DNA of 38,581 bases, from positions 1 to 38,581 of the forward strand of contig JADBEO010000038.1 of NCBI GenBank assembly GCA_031316315.1. The letters run 5' to 3'. The notes under the pieces were generated by a model. It saw only the letters and a program-made list of their open reading frames with translations. It did not search any database and was not told where the DNA came from. Origin of the DNA: Chelatococcus sambhunathii. Its GTDB lineage: Bacteria; Pseudomonadota; Alphaproteobacteria; Rhizobiales; Methylopilaceae. Every line of letters starts with the position of its first letter. The stretch's first letter is position 1. Both the position numbers and the translations under genes were made by a program. Positions 1 to 8,300 of the stretch are shown piece after piece.

Positions 1-3
1 CTA

Positions 4-26
4 CCCTCCCCTGTCCCAGGGGAGGG
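4..26. repeat. Perfect 10-bp hairpin at window edge, probable dispersed-repeat fragment
   Basis: Bases 4-13 (CCCTCCCCTG) are the exact reverse complement of 17-26, with a 3-base loop. No T-run follows, so a simple intrinsic terminator is not supported. The pyrimidine/purine arms resemble the hairpin at 38467-38489 inside ileS, so this is probably the tail of the same dispersed palindromic family, cut by the window start. It could also end an upstream transcript. Confidence 0.5.
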
Positions 27-39
27 ATCGCGCCCGAGC

Positions 40-636
40 ATGAGCGCGCGGTTCGGCTTGCGCTCAATCCTCGCCGCGCTGCTCGCCCTCGTCGGCCTCA
101 TCCTCGTCGGCCAGGGCCTCTACATCCACGCCAAGGCGGCGCTGGCGCAGGTCCTTCTGGAGCGCGCCTTCGCGCAGAGCCTCGCGACCGGCGCTCCGGT
201 CAAGGCGTGGGGCTGGGCCGACACCTGGCCCGTAGCACGGATCGAGGTCCCGCGCCTGAAGCAGAGCGCGATCGCGCTTCGCGGCGCGAGCGGCGAGGCG
301 CTCGCCTTCGGCCCCGGCCATCTCGACGGCACGCCGCAAGCCGGCGAGCGCGGCACGGCGATCTACGCCGCCCATCGCGACACCCATTTCGCCTTTCTGA
401 AGGACGTGAAGGCGGGCGACGAGATCGTCGTCCGCCGCGCCGACGGCGCCGCCGCGCGCTTCCGCGTCGACGGAACCCGCGTCGTCCGCTGGGACGCCTC
501 CGGCCTCGACCCGCACGCTCCGGGCAGGAACCTTGCCCTCGTCACGTGCTGGCCCTTCGACGCCACGGCGCGTGGCCCGCTCCGCTACGTGGTCGAGGCC
601 GAGGCGGTCGATAACGCGGTCGATCCGGCGAACTGA
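40..636 (+). CDS. Class GN sortase (cysteine transpeptidase)
   Basis: A 198-residue membrane-anchored sortase of the class GN (marine proteobacterial) type, which cleaves a C-terminal sorting signal in a partner protein at the cell envelope. Residues about 8-25 form one N-terminal hydrophobic helix; the catalytic domain follows. The catalytic His is His112 (AAHRDTHF), the nucleophile Cys170 (LVTCWPFD), and the likely catalytic Arg is Arg182 (PLRYVV). The length matches the family. In this family the gene usually sits beside one large VIT/vWA-domain target protein; none is seen downstream, so the partner would have to lie before base 1. The next gene starts 15 bases downstream on the same strand, which allows co-transcription. 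The family call is firm; the substrate is unknown. Confidence 0.9.
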   Translation: MSARFGLRSILAALLALVGLILVGQGLYIHAKAALAQVLLERAFAQSLATGAPVKAWGWADTWPVARIEVPRLKQSAIALRGASGEALAFGPGHLDGTPQAGERGTAIYAAHRDTHFAFLKDVKAGDEIVVRRADGAAARFRVDGTRVVRWDASGLDPHAPGRNLALVTCWPFDATARGPLRYVVEAEAVDNAVDPAN

Positions 637-651
637 CCCTCTGGAGCCCCC

Positions 652-2178
652 ATGCGCATCGTGCTTGTGAACGTCCCGCATCCGTCGATCGGGAGTCGCA
701 TCCCGGACGACCATCTGCCCCCGCTTGGCCTGCTGTCGATCGGCGGCCCGCTGATCGACGACGGCCACGAGGTCAGCCTCGTCGACGGCGAGTTTGGCCC
801 GGCGCCGATCCCCGATCTCGTCGCAGAAATCGTCGGCCGCGCGCCCGACGTCGTCATGTTCGGCCATTCCGGCTCGACTTCGGGCCACCCGGTCATCGCG
901 GAGGTCGCGCGGCTTGTCTCGGAGACGATGCGCGGCGTGCGGATCGTCTATGGCGGGGTGTTCCCGACCTATCACTGGCGCGAGGTCCTGGCCGAGGAGC
1001 CGTGGGTCGCGGCGATCGTGCGCGGGGAGGGCGAGGAGACGGTCCGCCGGCTTGTCGCGGCCTTCGAGGCCGGCGGGGCGCTCGACCATGTCGCCGGCGT
1101 CGCCTTCAGGGGCGCGGACGGCCCGCGCGCGACTGCGGCCGCGCCGGTCATCCGCGACCTCGACGCCTATCGCATCGGATGGGAGCTGATCGATCACGCC
1201 CGCTACAGCTATTGGGGCGGGCTGCGGGCGGTGGTGGTTCAGTTCTCGCGCGGCTGCCCGCACCTCTGCACCTATTGCGGCCAGAGAGGGTTCTGGACGC
1301 GCTGGAGGCATCGCGACCCCGTCCTCTTCGCCAAGGAGCTCGCGCGGCTCCATCGCGAGCGCGGGGTCAGGGTCATCAACTTCGCCGACGAGAACCCGAC
1401 CGTCTCGAAGAAGGCGTGGCGCGCCTTTTTGGAGGCGCTGATCGCGGAGAAGGTCGACCTGATCCTCGTCGGCTCGACCCGCGCCGACGACATCGTGCGC
1501 GACGCCGACACCCTGCATCTCTACAAGCAGGCCGGCTGGCAACGCTTCCTGCTCGGGCTGGAAAACACCGACGAGGCGACGCTCGAGCTCATCCGCAAGG
1601 GCGGCCGGCCCGACGTCGACCGCGAGGCCATCCGGCTGATGCGCCGGCACGGGATCCTGTCCATGGCGACCTGGGTCATCGGCTTCGAGGAGGAGACCGA
1701 CCGCGACCTCTGGAACGGCATGCGGAAGCTGCTGTCCTACGATCCCGACCAGATCCAGCTGCTCTATGTGACGCCGCATCGCTGGACGCCCTACTACCGT
1801 CTCGCGGCCGAGCGGCGCGTCATCCAGACCGACCGGCGGCGCTGGGACTACAAGCATCAGGTGCTGGCGACCCGCCACATGCCGCCCTGGCGCACGCTGC
1901 TCTGGTTCAAGCTCACCGAGGCCGTGCTGCAGGGCCGGCCGAAGGCGCTGCGCCGGACCTATCTCCATCCCGACAAAGGCCTGCGCCACGCCATGCGCTG
2001 GTACGCGCAGATGGGGCGACGCGTCTGGCCCTACGAGATCCTGAACTTCTTCTTCCGCGACCGGCTGGACGCCTCCGGTCCCACGGTCCGGGCCTTCTGG
2101 GGCGAGCCGCAGGACGCCGAGGAGCAGTCGATGTCGGCCGACCGGCCGGAGCGGAGCGTCGCGCGCCCGGCGGCGTGA
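652..2178 (+). CDS. B12-binding-domain radical SAM protein, BchE-like
   Basis: A 508-residue cobalamin-binding radical SAM enzyme. Residues 1 to about 140 form the B12-binding-like Rossmann domain (GHSGSTSGH near 71-79; YGGVFPT near 100-106). The radical SAM domain carries Cys202-x3-Cys206-x2-Cys209 (SRGCPHLCTYCGQ) for the 4Fe-4S cluster, with a C-terminal extension of about 120 residues. The C-terminal stretch (YVTPHRWTPYYR, WDYKHQVLATRHMPPW) resembles, from memory, the anaerobic Mg-protoporphyrin IX monomethyl ester oxidative cyclase BchE, and the length is close to that family. No other bch, puf or carotenoid gene is in the window, so a bacteriochlorophyll role is an inference and an unrelated methyltransferase or cyclase role is possible. 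The ATG at 652 has GGAGC just upstream. Radical SAM is certain; BchE is moderate. Confidence 0.8.
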   Translation: MRIVLVNVPHPSIGSRIPDDHLPPLGLLSIGGPLIDDGHEVSLVDGEFGPAPIPDLVAEIVGRAPDVVMFGHSGSTSGHPVIAEVARLVSETMRGVRIVYGGVFPTYHWREVLAEEPWVAAIVRGEGEETVRRLVAAFEAGGALDHVAGVAFRGADGPRATAAAPVIRDLDAYRIGWELIDHARYSYWGGLRAVVVQFSRGCPHLCTYCGQRGFWTRWRHRDPVLFAKELARLHRERGVRVINFADENPTVSKKAWRAFLEALIAEKVDLILVGSTRADDIVRDADTLHLYKQAGWQRFLLGLENTDEATLELIRKGGRPDVDREAIRLMRRHGILSMATWVIGFEEETDRDLWNGMRKLLSYDPDQIQLLYVTPHRWTPYYRLAAERRVIQTDRRRWDYKHQVLATRHMPPWRTLLWFKLTEAVLQGRPKALRRTYLHPDKGLRHAMRWYAQMGRRVWPYEILNFFFRDRLDASGPTVRAFWGEPQDAEEQSMSADRPERSVARPAA

Positions 2179-2256
2179 CGCGGTCGCCGCGGTGGCGCTC
2201 CTCCCCCGGCCCGGCTATGCATCCGGCGACCGAAAACCGGAGCCGCCGCCAGACAC

Positions 2257-3312
2257 ATGCTCGTGCTGGGCCTAGAGACCACCTGCGACGAGACCGCCGC
2301 CGCGATCGTGCGGCGGTGCGGCGAGGGACCGGGCGAGATCCTCTCGAACGTGGTGCGCGGCCAGGTCGAGGAGCACGCGGCCTATGGCGGCGTGGTGCCC
2401 GAGATCGCCGCCCGCGCCCATGTCGAGGCGCTCGACGGCGTCGTCGCCAAGGCGCTGAAGGATGCAGGCGTCGCGGTGACGGACCTCGACGGCGTCGCGG
2501 CGGCGGCCGGCCCCGGTCTCGTCGGCGGGGTGATCGTCGGGCTGACCGCCGGCAAGGCCTACGCGCTGGTCGCGCAAAAGCCCTTCGTCGGCGTCAATCA
2601 CCTCGAGGCGCACGCGCTGACCGCGCGGCTGACCGACGGCGTCGCCTTTCCCTATCTGCTGCTGCTCGCCTCCGGGGGGCATACGCAGCTGCTCGCCGTG
2701 CTCGGCGTCGGCCGATACGTGCGGCTGGGCTCGACCATCGACGACGCGCTCGGCGAGGCCTTCGACAAGATCGCGAAGATGCTCGGGCTCGGCTATCCCG
2801 GCGGTCCCGAGGTCGAGAAGCGCGCGCGCTCAGGCGATCCGGCCCGCTTCGCCTTTCCGCGCCCGATGCAGGGGCGGGCCGAGCCGAACTTTTCGCTGTC
2901 GGGCCTGAAGACCGCCGTGCGGATCGAGGCCGAACGCATCGCGCCGATCAGCGAGGCCGACGTCGACGACCTCTGCGCCAGTTTCCAGGCCGCCGCCGTG
3001 GACGTCGTCGCCGATCGAACGCGGGCGGCGCAGCGCATCTTCGCCGAGCGCTACGGCAGGCCGACCGCGCTGGTCGCGGCCGGCGGCGTAGCCGCGAACG
3101 GGCCCATCCGGCAGGCGCTGACGCGGCTTGCGAGCGGGTCCGGGACGCGGCTCGTCGCGCCCCCGCTGCCGCTCTGCGGCGACAACGGCGCGATGATCGC
3201 CTGGGCCGGAGCGGAGCGTCTCGCGCTCGGCCTCACCGACGGCCTCGACTTCGCGCCGCGGCCGCGCTGGCCGCTCGACGCGGCGGCCGCGCAGCCGGGA
3301 GCCAAGGCGTGA
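2257..3312 (+). CDS. tsaD: tRNA N6-adenosine threonylcarbamoyltransferase TsaD
   Basis: A 351-residue Kae1/TsaD protein, the universal enzyme that transfers threonylcarbamoyl from TC-AMP to A37 of ANN-decoding tRNAs, working with TsaB and TsaE in the cytoplasm. The ASKHA fold begins at GLETTCDET. The metal-binding His pair is His115 and His119 (VNHLEAH), the phosphate-binding stretch is [10 protein letters not shown] (residues 138-147), [18 protein letters not shown] follows, and the C-terminal metal ligand is Asp309 (GDNGAMIAW). Length is normal. Its stop overlaps the GTG start of gpsA by four bases, so the two are very likely translationally coupled, an arrangement common in alphaproteobacteria. 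Confidence 0.97.
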   Translation: MLVLGLETTCDETAAAIVRRCGEGPGEILSNVVRGQVEEHAAYGGVVPEIAARAHVEALDGVVAKALKDAGVAVTDLDGVAAAAGPGLVGGVIVGLTAGKAYALVAQKPFVGVNHLEAHALTARLTDGVAFPYLLLLASGGHTQLLAVLGVGRYVRLGSTIDDALGEAFDKIAKMLGLGYPGGPEVEKRARSGDPARFAFPRPMQGRAEPNFSLSGLKTAVRIEAERIAPISEADVDDLCASFQAAAVDVVADRTRAAQRIFAERYGRPTALVAAGGVAANGPIRQALTRLASGSGTRLVAPPLPLCGDNGAMIAWAGAERLALGLTDGLDFAPRPRWPLDAAAAQPGAKA

Positions 3313-4286
3313 GCGCGCGCGTCGCGGTCGTCGGCGCCGGCGCCTGGGGCACCGCGCTCGCCAACGTCGCGGCCGAGGCGAGCGGCTCGCTGGTCCCGCT
3401 CATCGGCCGCGACCGCGAGGAGATGACCGAGATCGCCGAGCGGCGGGTGAACGCCCGGCGCCTGCCCGGCGTTCGCCTCAATCGCTCCGTGCTGCCGACC
3501 GACGACCTCGCGACGCTCGTCGGCGCCCGCTTCGTCCTGGTGGTGACCCCGACCCAGACCCTGCGCGACGTCGCGGCCGCGATCCGCCCCCATCTCGGAT
3601 CGCGCGCAGTCGTCGTCGCCTGCTGCAAGGGCGTGGAGCGGGGCAGCCTCGCTTTGCCGCACGCGGTCCTGGCCGAGGCTCTGCCCGGCGTCCCTGGCGC
3701 GCTGCTCTCCGGTCCGAGCTTCGCCGACGACGTCGCGCGCGGGCTGCCGACGGCCGTCACGCTCGCCGCGGCCGACGAGGACGTCGCAGGCGCGGCGGCG
3801 ACCGCGCTGGCGACGCGCTCCTTCCGTCCGTACCGTTCGACCGACGTCGCGGGCGTCGCGCTCGGCGGGGCGGCGAAGAACGTGCTCGCCATCGCGGCGG
3901 GCGTGGTGGAGGGCGCGGGGCTCGGCGAGAGCGCGGCTGCCGCGCTGATCGCACGTGGATTCGCCGAGCTCGCGCGGCTCGGATCGGCTCTCGGCGCCCG
4001 GCCCGAGACGCTGTCGGGCCTGTCGGGCCTCGGAGATCTCGTCCTCACCGCGACCAGCGAGAAGTCGCGCAACTTCTCGCTCGGCCTCGCGCTCGGCCGC
4101 GGCGCTCCCCGGCCTGAAAAGCTCGCCGAGGGCGCGGCCACGGCGGGAGCGCTGGTCGCGCTCGCGCGCGGGCATGATGTCGAGATGCCGATATCGGCGG
4201 CCGTCGCCGAGGTGGTGGACGGCCGGCTTTCGGTCGCCGAGGCGATCGAGCGCCTGCTGGCGCGGCCGCTCAGGGCCGAGGCCTGA
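3309..4286 (+). CDS. gpsA: Glycerol-3-phosphate dehydrogenase [NAD(P)+]
   Basis: A 325-residue GpsA that reduces dihydroxyacetone phosphate to sn-glycerol 3-phosphate, the backbone for phospholipids. The GTG start at 3309 overlaps the tsaD stop (GTGA) and puts the NAD(P)-binding motif [12 protein letters not shown] at the N-terminus, as expected. Further family motifs are [25 protein letters not shown], the active-site Lys region [13 protein letters not shown], and [18 protein letters not shown]. Length is normal. The frame stays open far upstream over tsaD, but that is a high-GC shadow and not an N-terminal extension. Confidence 0.96.
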   Translation: MSARVAVVGAGAWGTALANVAAEASGSLVPLIGRDREEMTEIAERRVNARRLPGVRLNRSVLPTDDLATLVGARFVLVVTPTQTLRDVAAAIRPHLGSRAVVVACCKGVERGSLALPHAVLAEALPGVPGALLSGPSFADDVARGLPTAVTLAAADEDVAGAAATALATRSFRPYRSTDVAGVALGGAAKNVLAIAAGVVEGAGLGESAAAALIARGFAELARLGSALGARPETLSGLSGLGDLVLTATSEKSRNFSLGLALGRGAPRPEKLAEGAATAGALVALARGHDVEMPISAAVAEVVDGRLSVAEAIERLLARPLRAEA

Positions 4287-4347
4287 CGCCTCGCGGTCCA
4301 GACGAAAGCGGGGACCCGCGCCGACCGACGATCGGATAGGGTTCGTC

Positions 4348-5235
4348 ATGGCCCCCGTCTTCCGCTTCGCGCCCTCTCCGACCGGCCATCTGCACCTCGG
4401 CCATGCGCTGTCGGCGCTGTGCGTCTGGCGCGCGGCGGAGGCCGCCGGCGGCAAGGTGCTGCTCCGCATCGAGGACATCGACGTCGCCCGCTGCCGCCGG
4501 GACTACGCCGACGCGATCGAGGAGGACCTCGCCTGGCTCGGCCTCTCGTGGGAGGGGGACGTCCGGCGGCAGTCCGAGCATTTCGACGACTATGGCGAAG
4601 CGCTTGCGCGGCTCGAGACGCGGGGGCTCGTCTATCCGAGCCGGCTGACGCGCGCGGACGTCTCCGAAGCGGTGGCGCGCGTCGAGGAGGCGGAGGGGCG
4701 GCCCTGGCCGCGCGACCCGGACGGCGCCGCGCGCCTGCCCATCCCCGGCGCGCGCGAGAGCGAGGCCGAGACACGCCGCGCGCTGCGCCTCGACATGGCG
4801 GCTGCGCTCGCCGAGCTCGGCGGCGAAACGCTGTCGTGGCGCGAGGAGGGCGTCGGACCCGCCGGCGAGACGGGAACCGTCGCCGCCTTGCCGGAGCGCT
4901 GGGGGGACGTGGTGCTGGCGCGGAAAGAGACCCCGGCCAGCTACCATCTCGCCGTGACGGTCGACGACGCGCTGCAGGGCGTGACGCATGTCGTGCGCGG
5001 TCAGGACATGTTCCACGCGACCTCAGTGCATCGCCTGCTGCAGCGACTGCTCGGCCTGCCCGCTCCGGCCTACCGGCACCACCGACTGGTCTCCGACGAG
5101 GACGGCCGCAAGCTCGCCAAGTCGCGCGGTTCGCCTTCGCTGCGGTCGCTGAGGGTATCGGGATGGAGCCGGGCCGACGTGATCGCGGCGGTCGACCGCC
5201 TTTTGACGCCGCACGTCTTGAAATCGTCGCCATAG
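4348..5235 (+). CDS. gluQ: Glutamyl-Q tRNA(Asp) synthetase
   Basis: A 295-residue truncated glutamyl-tRNA synthetase paralogue (GluQ-RS/YadB) without an anticodon-binding domain. It activates glutamate and attaches it to the queuosine of tRNA(Asp). The class I signatures are the HIGH-like motif His16-Leu-Gly-His19 after FAPSPTG and a KMSKS-like KLAKS near residues 255-259 (EDGRKLAKSRG). RIEDID and the HDRL-like tail also fit. The region that in E. coli YadB holds the zinc-binding Cys residues reads YPSRLTRAD here with no Cys, so the zinc site appears lost. It ends 68 bases before the glutamate dehydrogenase, so two glutamate-handling proteins are neighbours, perhaps by chance. Confidence 0.93.
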   Translation: MAPVFRFAPSPTGHLHLGHALSALCVWRAAEAAGGKVLLRIEDIDVARCRRDYADAIEEDLAWLGLSWEGDVRRQSEHFDDYGEALARLETRGLVYPSRLTRADVSEAVARVEEAEGRPWPRDPDGAARLPIPGARESEAETRRALRLDMAAALAELGGETLSWREEGVGPAGETGTVAALPERWGDVVLARKETPASYHLAVTVDDALQGVTHVVRGQDMFHATSVHRLLQRLLGLPAPAYRHHRLVSDEDGRKLAKSRGSPSLRSLRVSGWSRADVIAAVDRLLTPHVLKSSP

Positions 5236-5303
5236 CCGATTTCCTTGCCGGTGGCCGCGCGTCGAGGCGGGCGGCCCAAAAAACCGGGGATCTGGAGGAA
5301 GCA

Positions 5304-8300
5304 ATGTCCTCAGCGGAAGCCGCGCGCGCCAATCTCATCCGGGAGGCGGCGGATCGCTCCGGCGCCGCGCAGGACGCTCCTCCGCAGGCCTTCGTCGAGG
5401 CCATGTTCGGCCGCACGGCCGCGGCGGATCTCGCGCCCTACCCCGCCGAGAACCTCGCCGCGCTCGCCCGCGCCGCCTGGGCGCATCTGTCGTCGCGCAC
5501 GCTCGGCGGTCACGACATCCGCCTGACAGACCATGATTTCGGCGGCGCCGGCGACATCACGGTGCTCGAGATCGTCAATGACGACATGGCCTACCTGCTC
5601 GACAGCGTGCTGGCCGAGCTCGGCGACCGCGGCCTCAACGTGCGGCTGGTCGCGCATCCGATCCTCGCGGTCGAACGCGACGGCGCGGGCCGGCTGGCGG
5701 CCTTCCGGGGCGAGGCGGACCGCGCGCAGTTCGAGAACGCGCCGCGCGAAAGCCTGATCCACCTCCATCTCGACCGGATCGACGACGCGGCCGCGCGGGC
5801 GGAGCTGACCGCGGCGCTCGACACGGTGCTCACGGATGTCCGGTATGTCACCCAGGATCAGGACGGCATGGTCGCGGCGGTCGCGCGCGTTGTCGCCTTC
5901 TATCGCGACAACCCGCCCCCGCTGGACGCCGACGAGATCGCCGAGGCGGTGCAGTTCATGGAATGGCTGACCGCGGGCGACTTCATCTTCCTCGGCGCCC
6001 GCGAATACGCGCTGAAGGGTGAGGGCGGCGAGGACTGGCTGGAGCAGATCGCCGACACCGGGCTCGGCGCGCTGCGCGACCCCGAGACGCGCGTGCTCCG
6101 GCGCGGCGGGGAGCTCGTCAACATCACACCCGAGATCCGCGCCTTCCTGCATGAGCAGAAGCCGCTGATCGTCACCAAAGCGTCGGTCAAATCCAAGGTG
6201 TTTCGCCGGCTTTACATGGACTATGTCGGCGTCAAGCGTTTCGACGCTCAGGGGCGGCTAGAGGGCGAACTGAGGATCGTCGGCCTGTTCACCGGCGGCG
6301 CCTTCACACGGCCCGCGCGCTCGACGCCGCTGATCCGGCGCAAGGTCTTCCAGGTCGTCGAGAAAGCGGGCTTCGACCGCGACAGCCATTCGGGCAAGGC
6401 GCTCGCCACGGTGCTCGAGACCCATCCGCGCGACGAGCTGTTCCAGGCGGACGTCGACACGCTGTTCGCCACGGCGATGGACATCCTCGCGCTCTATGAG
6501 CGGCCGCGCGTGAAGGCGCTGAGCCGCCCCGATCCGTTTGGACGCTTCGTGTCGATCCTCGTCTACGTGCCGCGCGAACGCTACGATTCCGACCTCCGCG
6601 AAGCGATCGGCGATCATCTCGCGAAGCGGTTCGGGGGGCATCTTTCGGCCTATTATCCGGCCTTTCCGGAAGGCCCGCTGGCGCGGGTGCATTTCATCAT
6701 CGGCGCGGAGCCGGGATCGGCGCCCGAATCGGTGGACGCCGCCGCGCTCGACGCAGAACTCGCCGAACTCGCGCGCACCTGGGGCGAGTCGCTGCGCAAC
6801 GCGCTCGCCGAGAAGATGCCGGCGCCGAAGGCGCGCGCTCTCGCGCAGCGCTACGGGCGGGCCTTCGGACCTTCCTACGAGGCGCGCACCAAACCGATCC
6901 ACGCCGTCATCGACGTGGGGAATATCGAAAAACTCAGCGGCAGCCGCGCCTTCGGCATCGACTTCTACCACGGCTCCGAGGAAGGCGAGACGCGGCTCAA
7001 GGTGTTTTCGCACGGAGCGCCCCTGCCATTGTCGCGACGGGTGCCGATGCTGGAGAACATGGGCTTCCGCGTCATCGACGAACGCACCTATCGGGTCGAG
7101 CGCGCCGGCGTCCCTCGCGACCAGTATGTGTGGATACACGATATGTCGCTCGAGCGCGCGACGGGCGCGCCGATCGTGCTGACGAGCGAACTCGACGCCA
7201 AGCTCGAGGCGCTGCTGATCGCGGTGCTCAGCGGCGAGGCCGAGAGCGACGGCTACAACGCGCTCGCGCTCGAGGCCGGCCTCGCCTGGCGCGACGTCGC
7301 GCTGGTCAGGGCGCTGTCGCGCTATCTCCGACAGGCCCGGGTCCCGTACGACCAGGACTACATGTGGGCGACGCTGAACAAGCACTCCGCTCTCGCGGCG
7401 AAGATCGTCGCGCTGTTCCACGCCCGCTTCGATCCGCGCGCCGGAGACGGCCGCGAGGCGCGCGAGGCGGCCATCGCCGCGGAGATCGAGGAAGGGCTGC
7501 AGACGGTCGAGAGCCTCGACGAGGACACGATCCTGCGCCGTTTCCTCAACCTCGTGCGCGCCTGCATCCGCACCAATTTCTACCAGACGGGCAAGGACGG
7601 CCGCGCGAAGCCGACCTTCGCCTTCAAGCTGGAGAGCCGGGAGATCGAGGGGCTGCCCGCGCCGAAGCCGCTCTACGAGATCTCGGTCTATTCACCGCGC
7701 GTCGAGGGCGTGCATCTGCGCTTCGGCAAGGTCGCGCGTGGCGGCCTGCGCTGGTCCGACCGCCCGCAGGATTTCCGCACCGAGGTGCTCGGCCTCGTCA
7801 AGGCGCAGCAGGTGAAGAACGCCGTCATCGTGCCGGTCGGCTCCAAGGGCGGCTTCGTGCCGAAGCAGCTGCCGGCCGGCCCCCGCGACGCCTGGCTCGT
7901 GGAAGGAACCGAGGCCTACAAGACCTTCATCAACGCGCTGCTCGACGTCACCGACGACCTCGACCGCGACCAGGTCAGGCCGCCGGAGGACGTCGTTCGT
8001 CATGACACGGACGACCCCTATCTCGTCGTCGCCGCCGACAAGGGAACCGCGACCTTCTCCGACACCGCCAACGGCATCGCGGAAGGCCGCGGCTTCTGGC
8101 TCGGCGACGCCTTCGCATCCGGCGGGTCCGCCGGCTACGACCACAAGGGCATGGGCATCACCGCCCGCGGCGCCTGGGAGGCGGTCAAGCGCCACTTCCG
8201 CGAGATGGATCACGACATCCAGACGACGCCCTTCACCGTCGTCGGGGTCGGCGACATGTCGGGCGACGTGTTCGGCAACGGGATGCTGCTGTCGCCGGCG

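Noticed and set aside
64..1989. Long minus-strand open frame (641 codons) opposite the sortase and radical SAM genes
   Set aside because: It is antisense to two genes with clear family motifs, and its translation is Arg, Asp and Ala rich with no recognisable domain, as expected for a high-GC shadow frame.
1002..3308. Open frame joined to gpsA on its N-terminal side
   Set aside because: It is a shadow of the radical SAM and tsaD genes; the Rossmann motif of GpsA must be at the N-terminus, which fixes the start at 3309.
4419..5303. Upstream extension of the glutamate dehydrogenase frame, giving a 1902-residue fusion
   Set aside because: It overlaps gluQ in another frame and is low complexity. 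GGAGGAA at 5294-5300 marks the true start at 5304.
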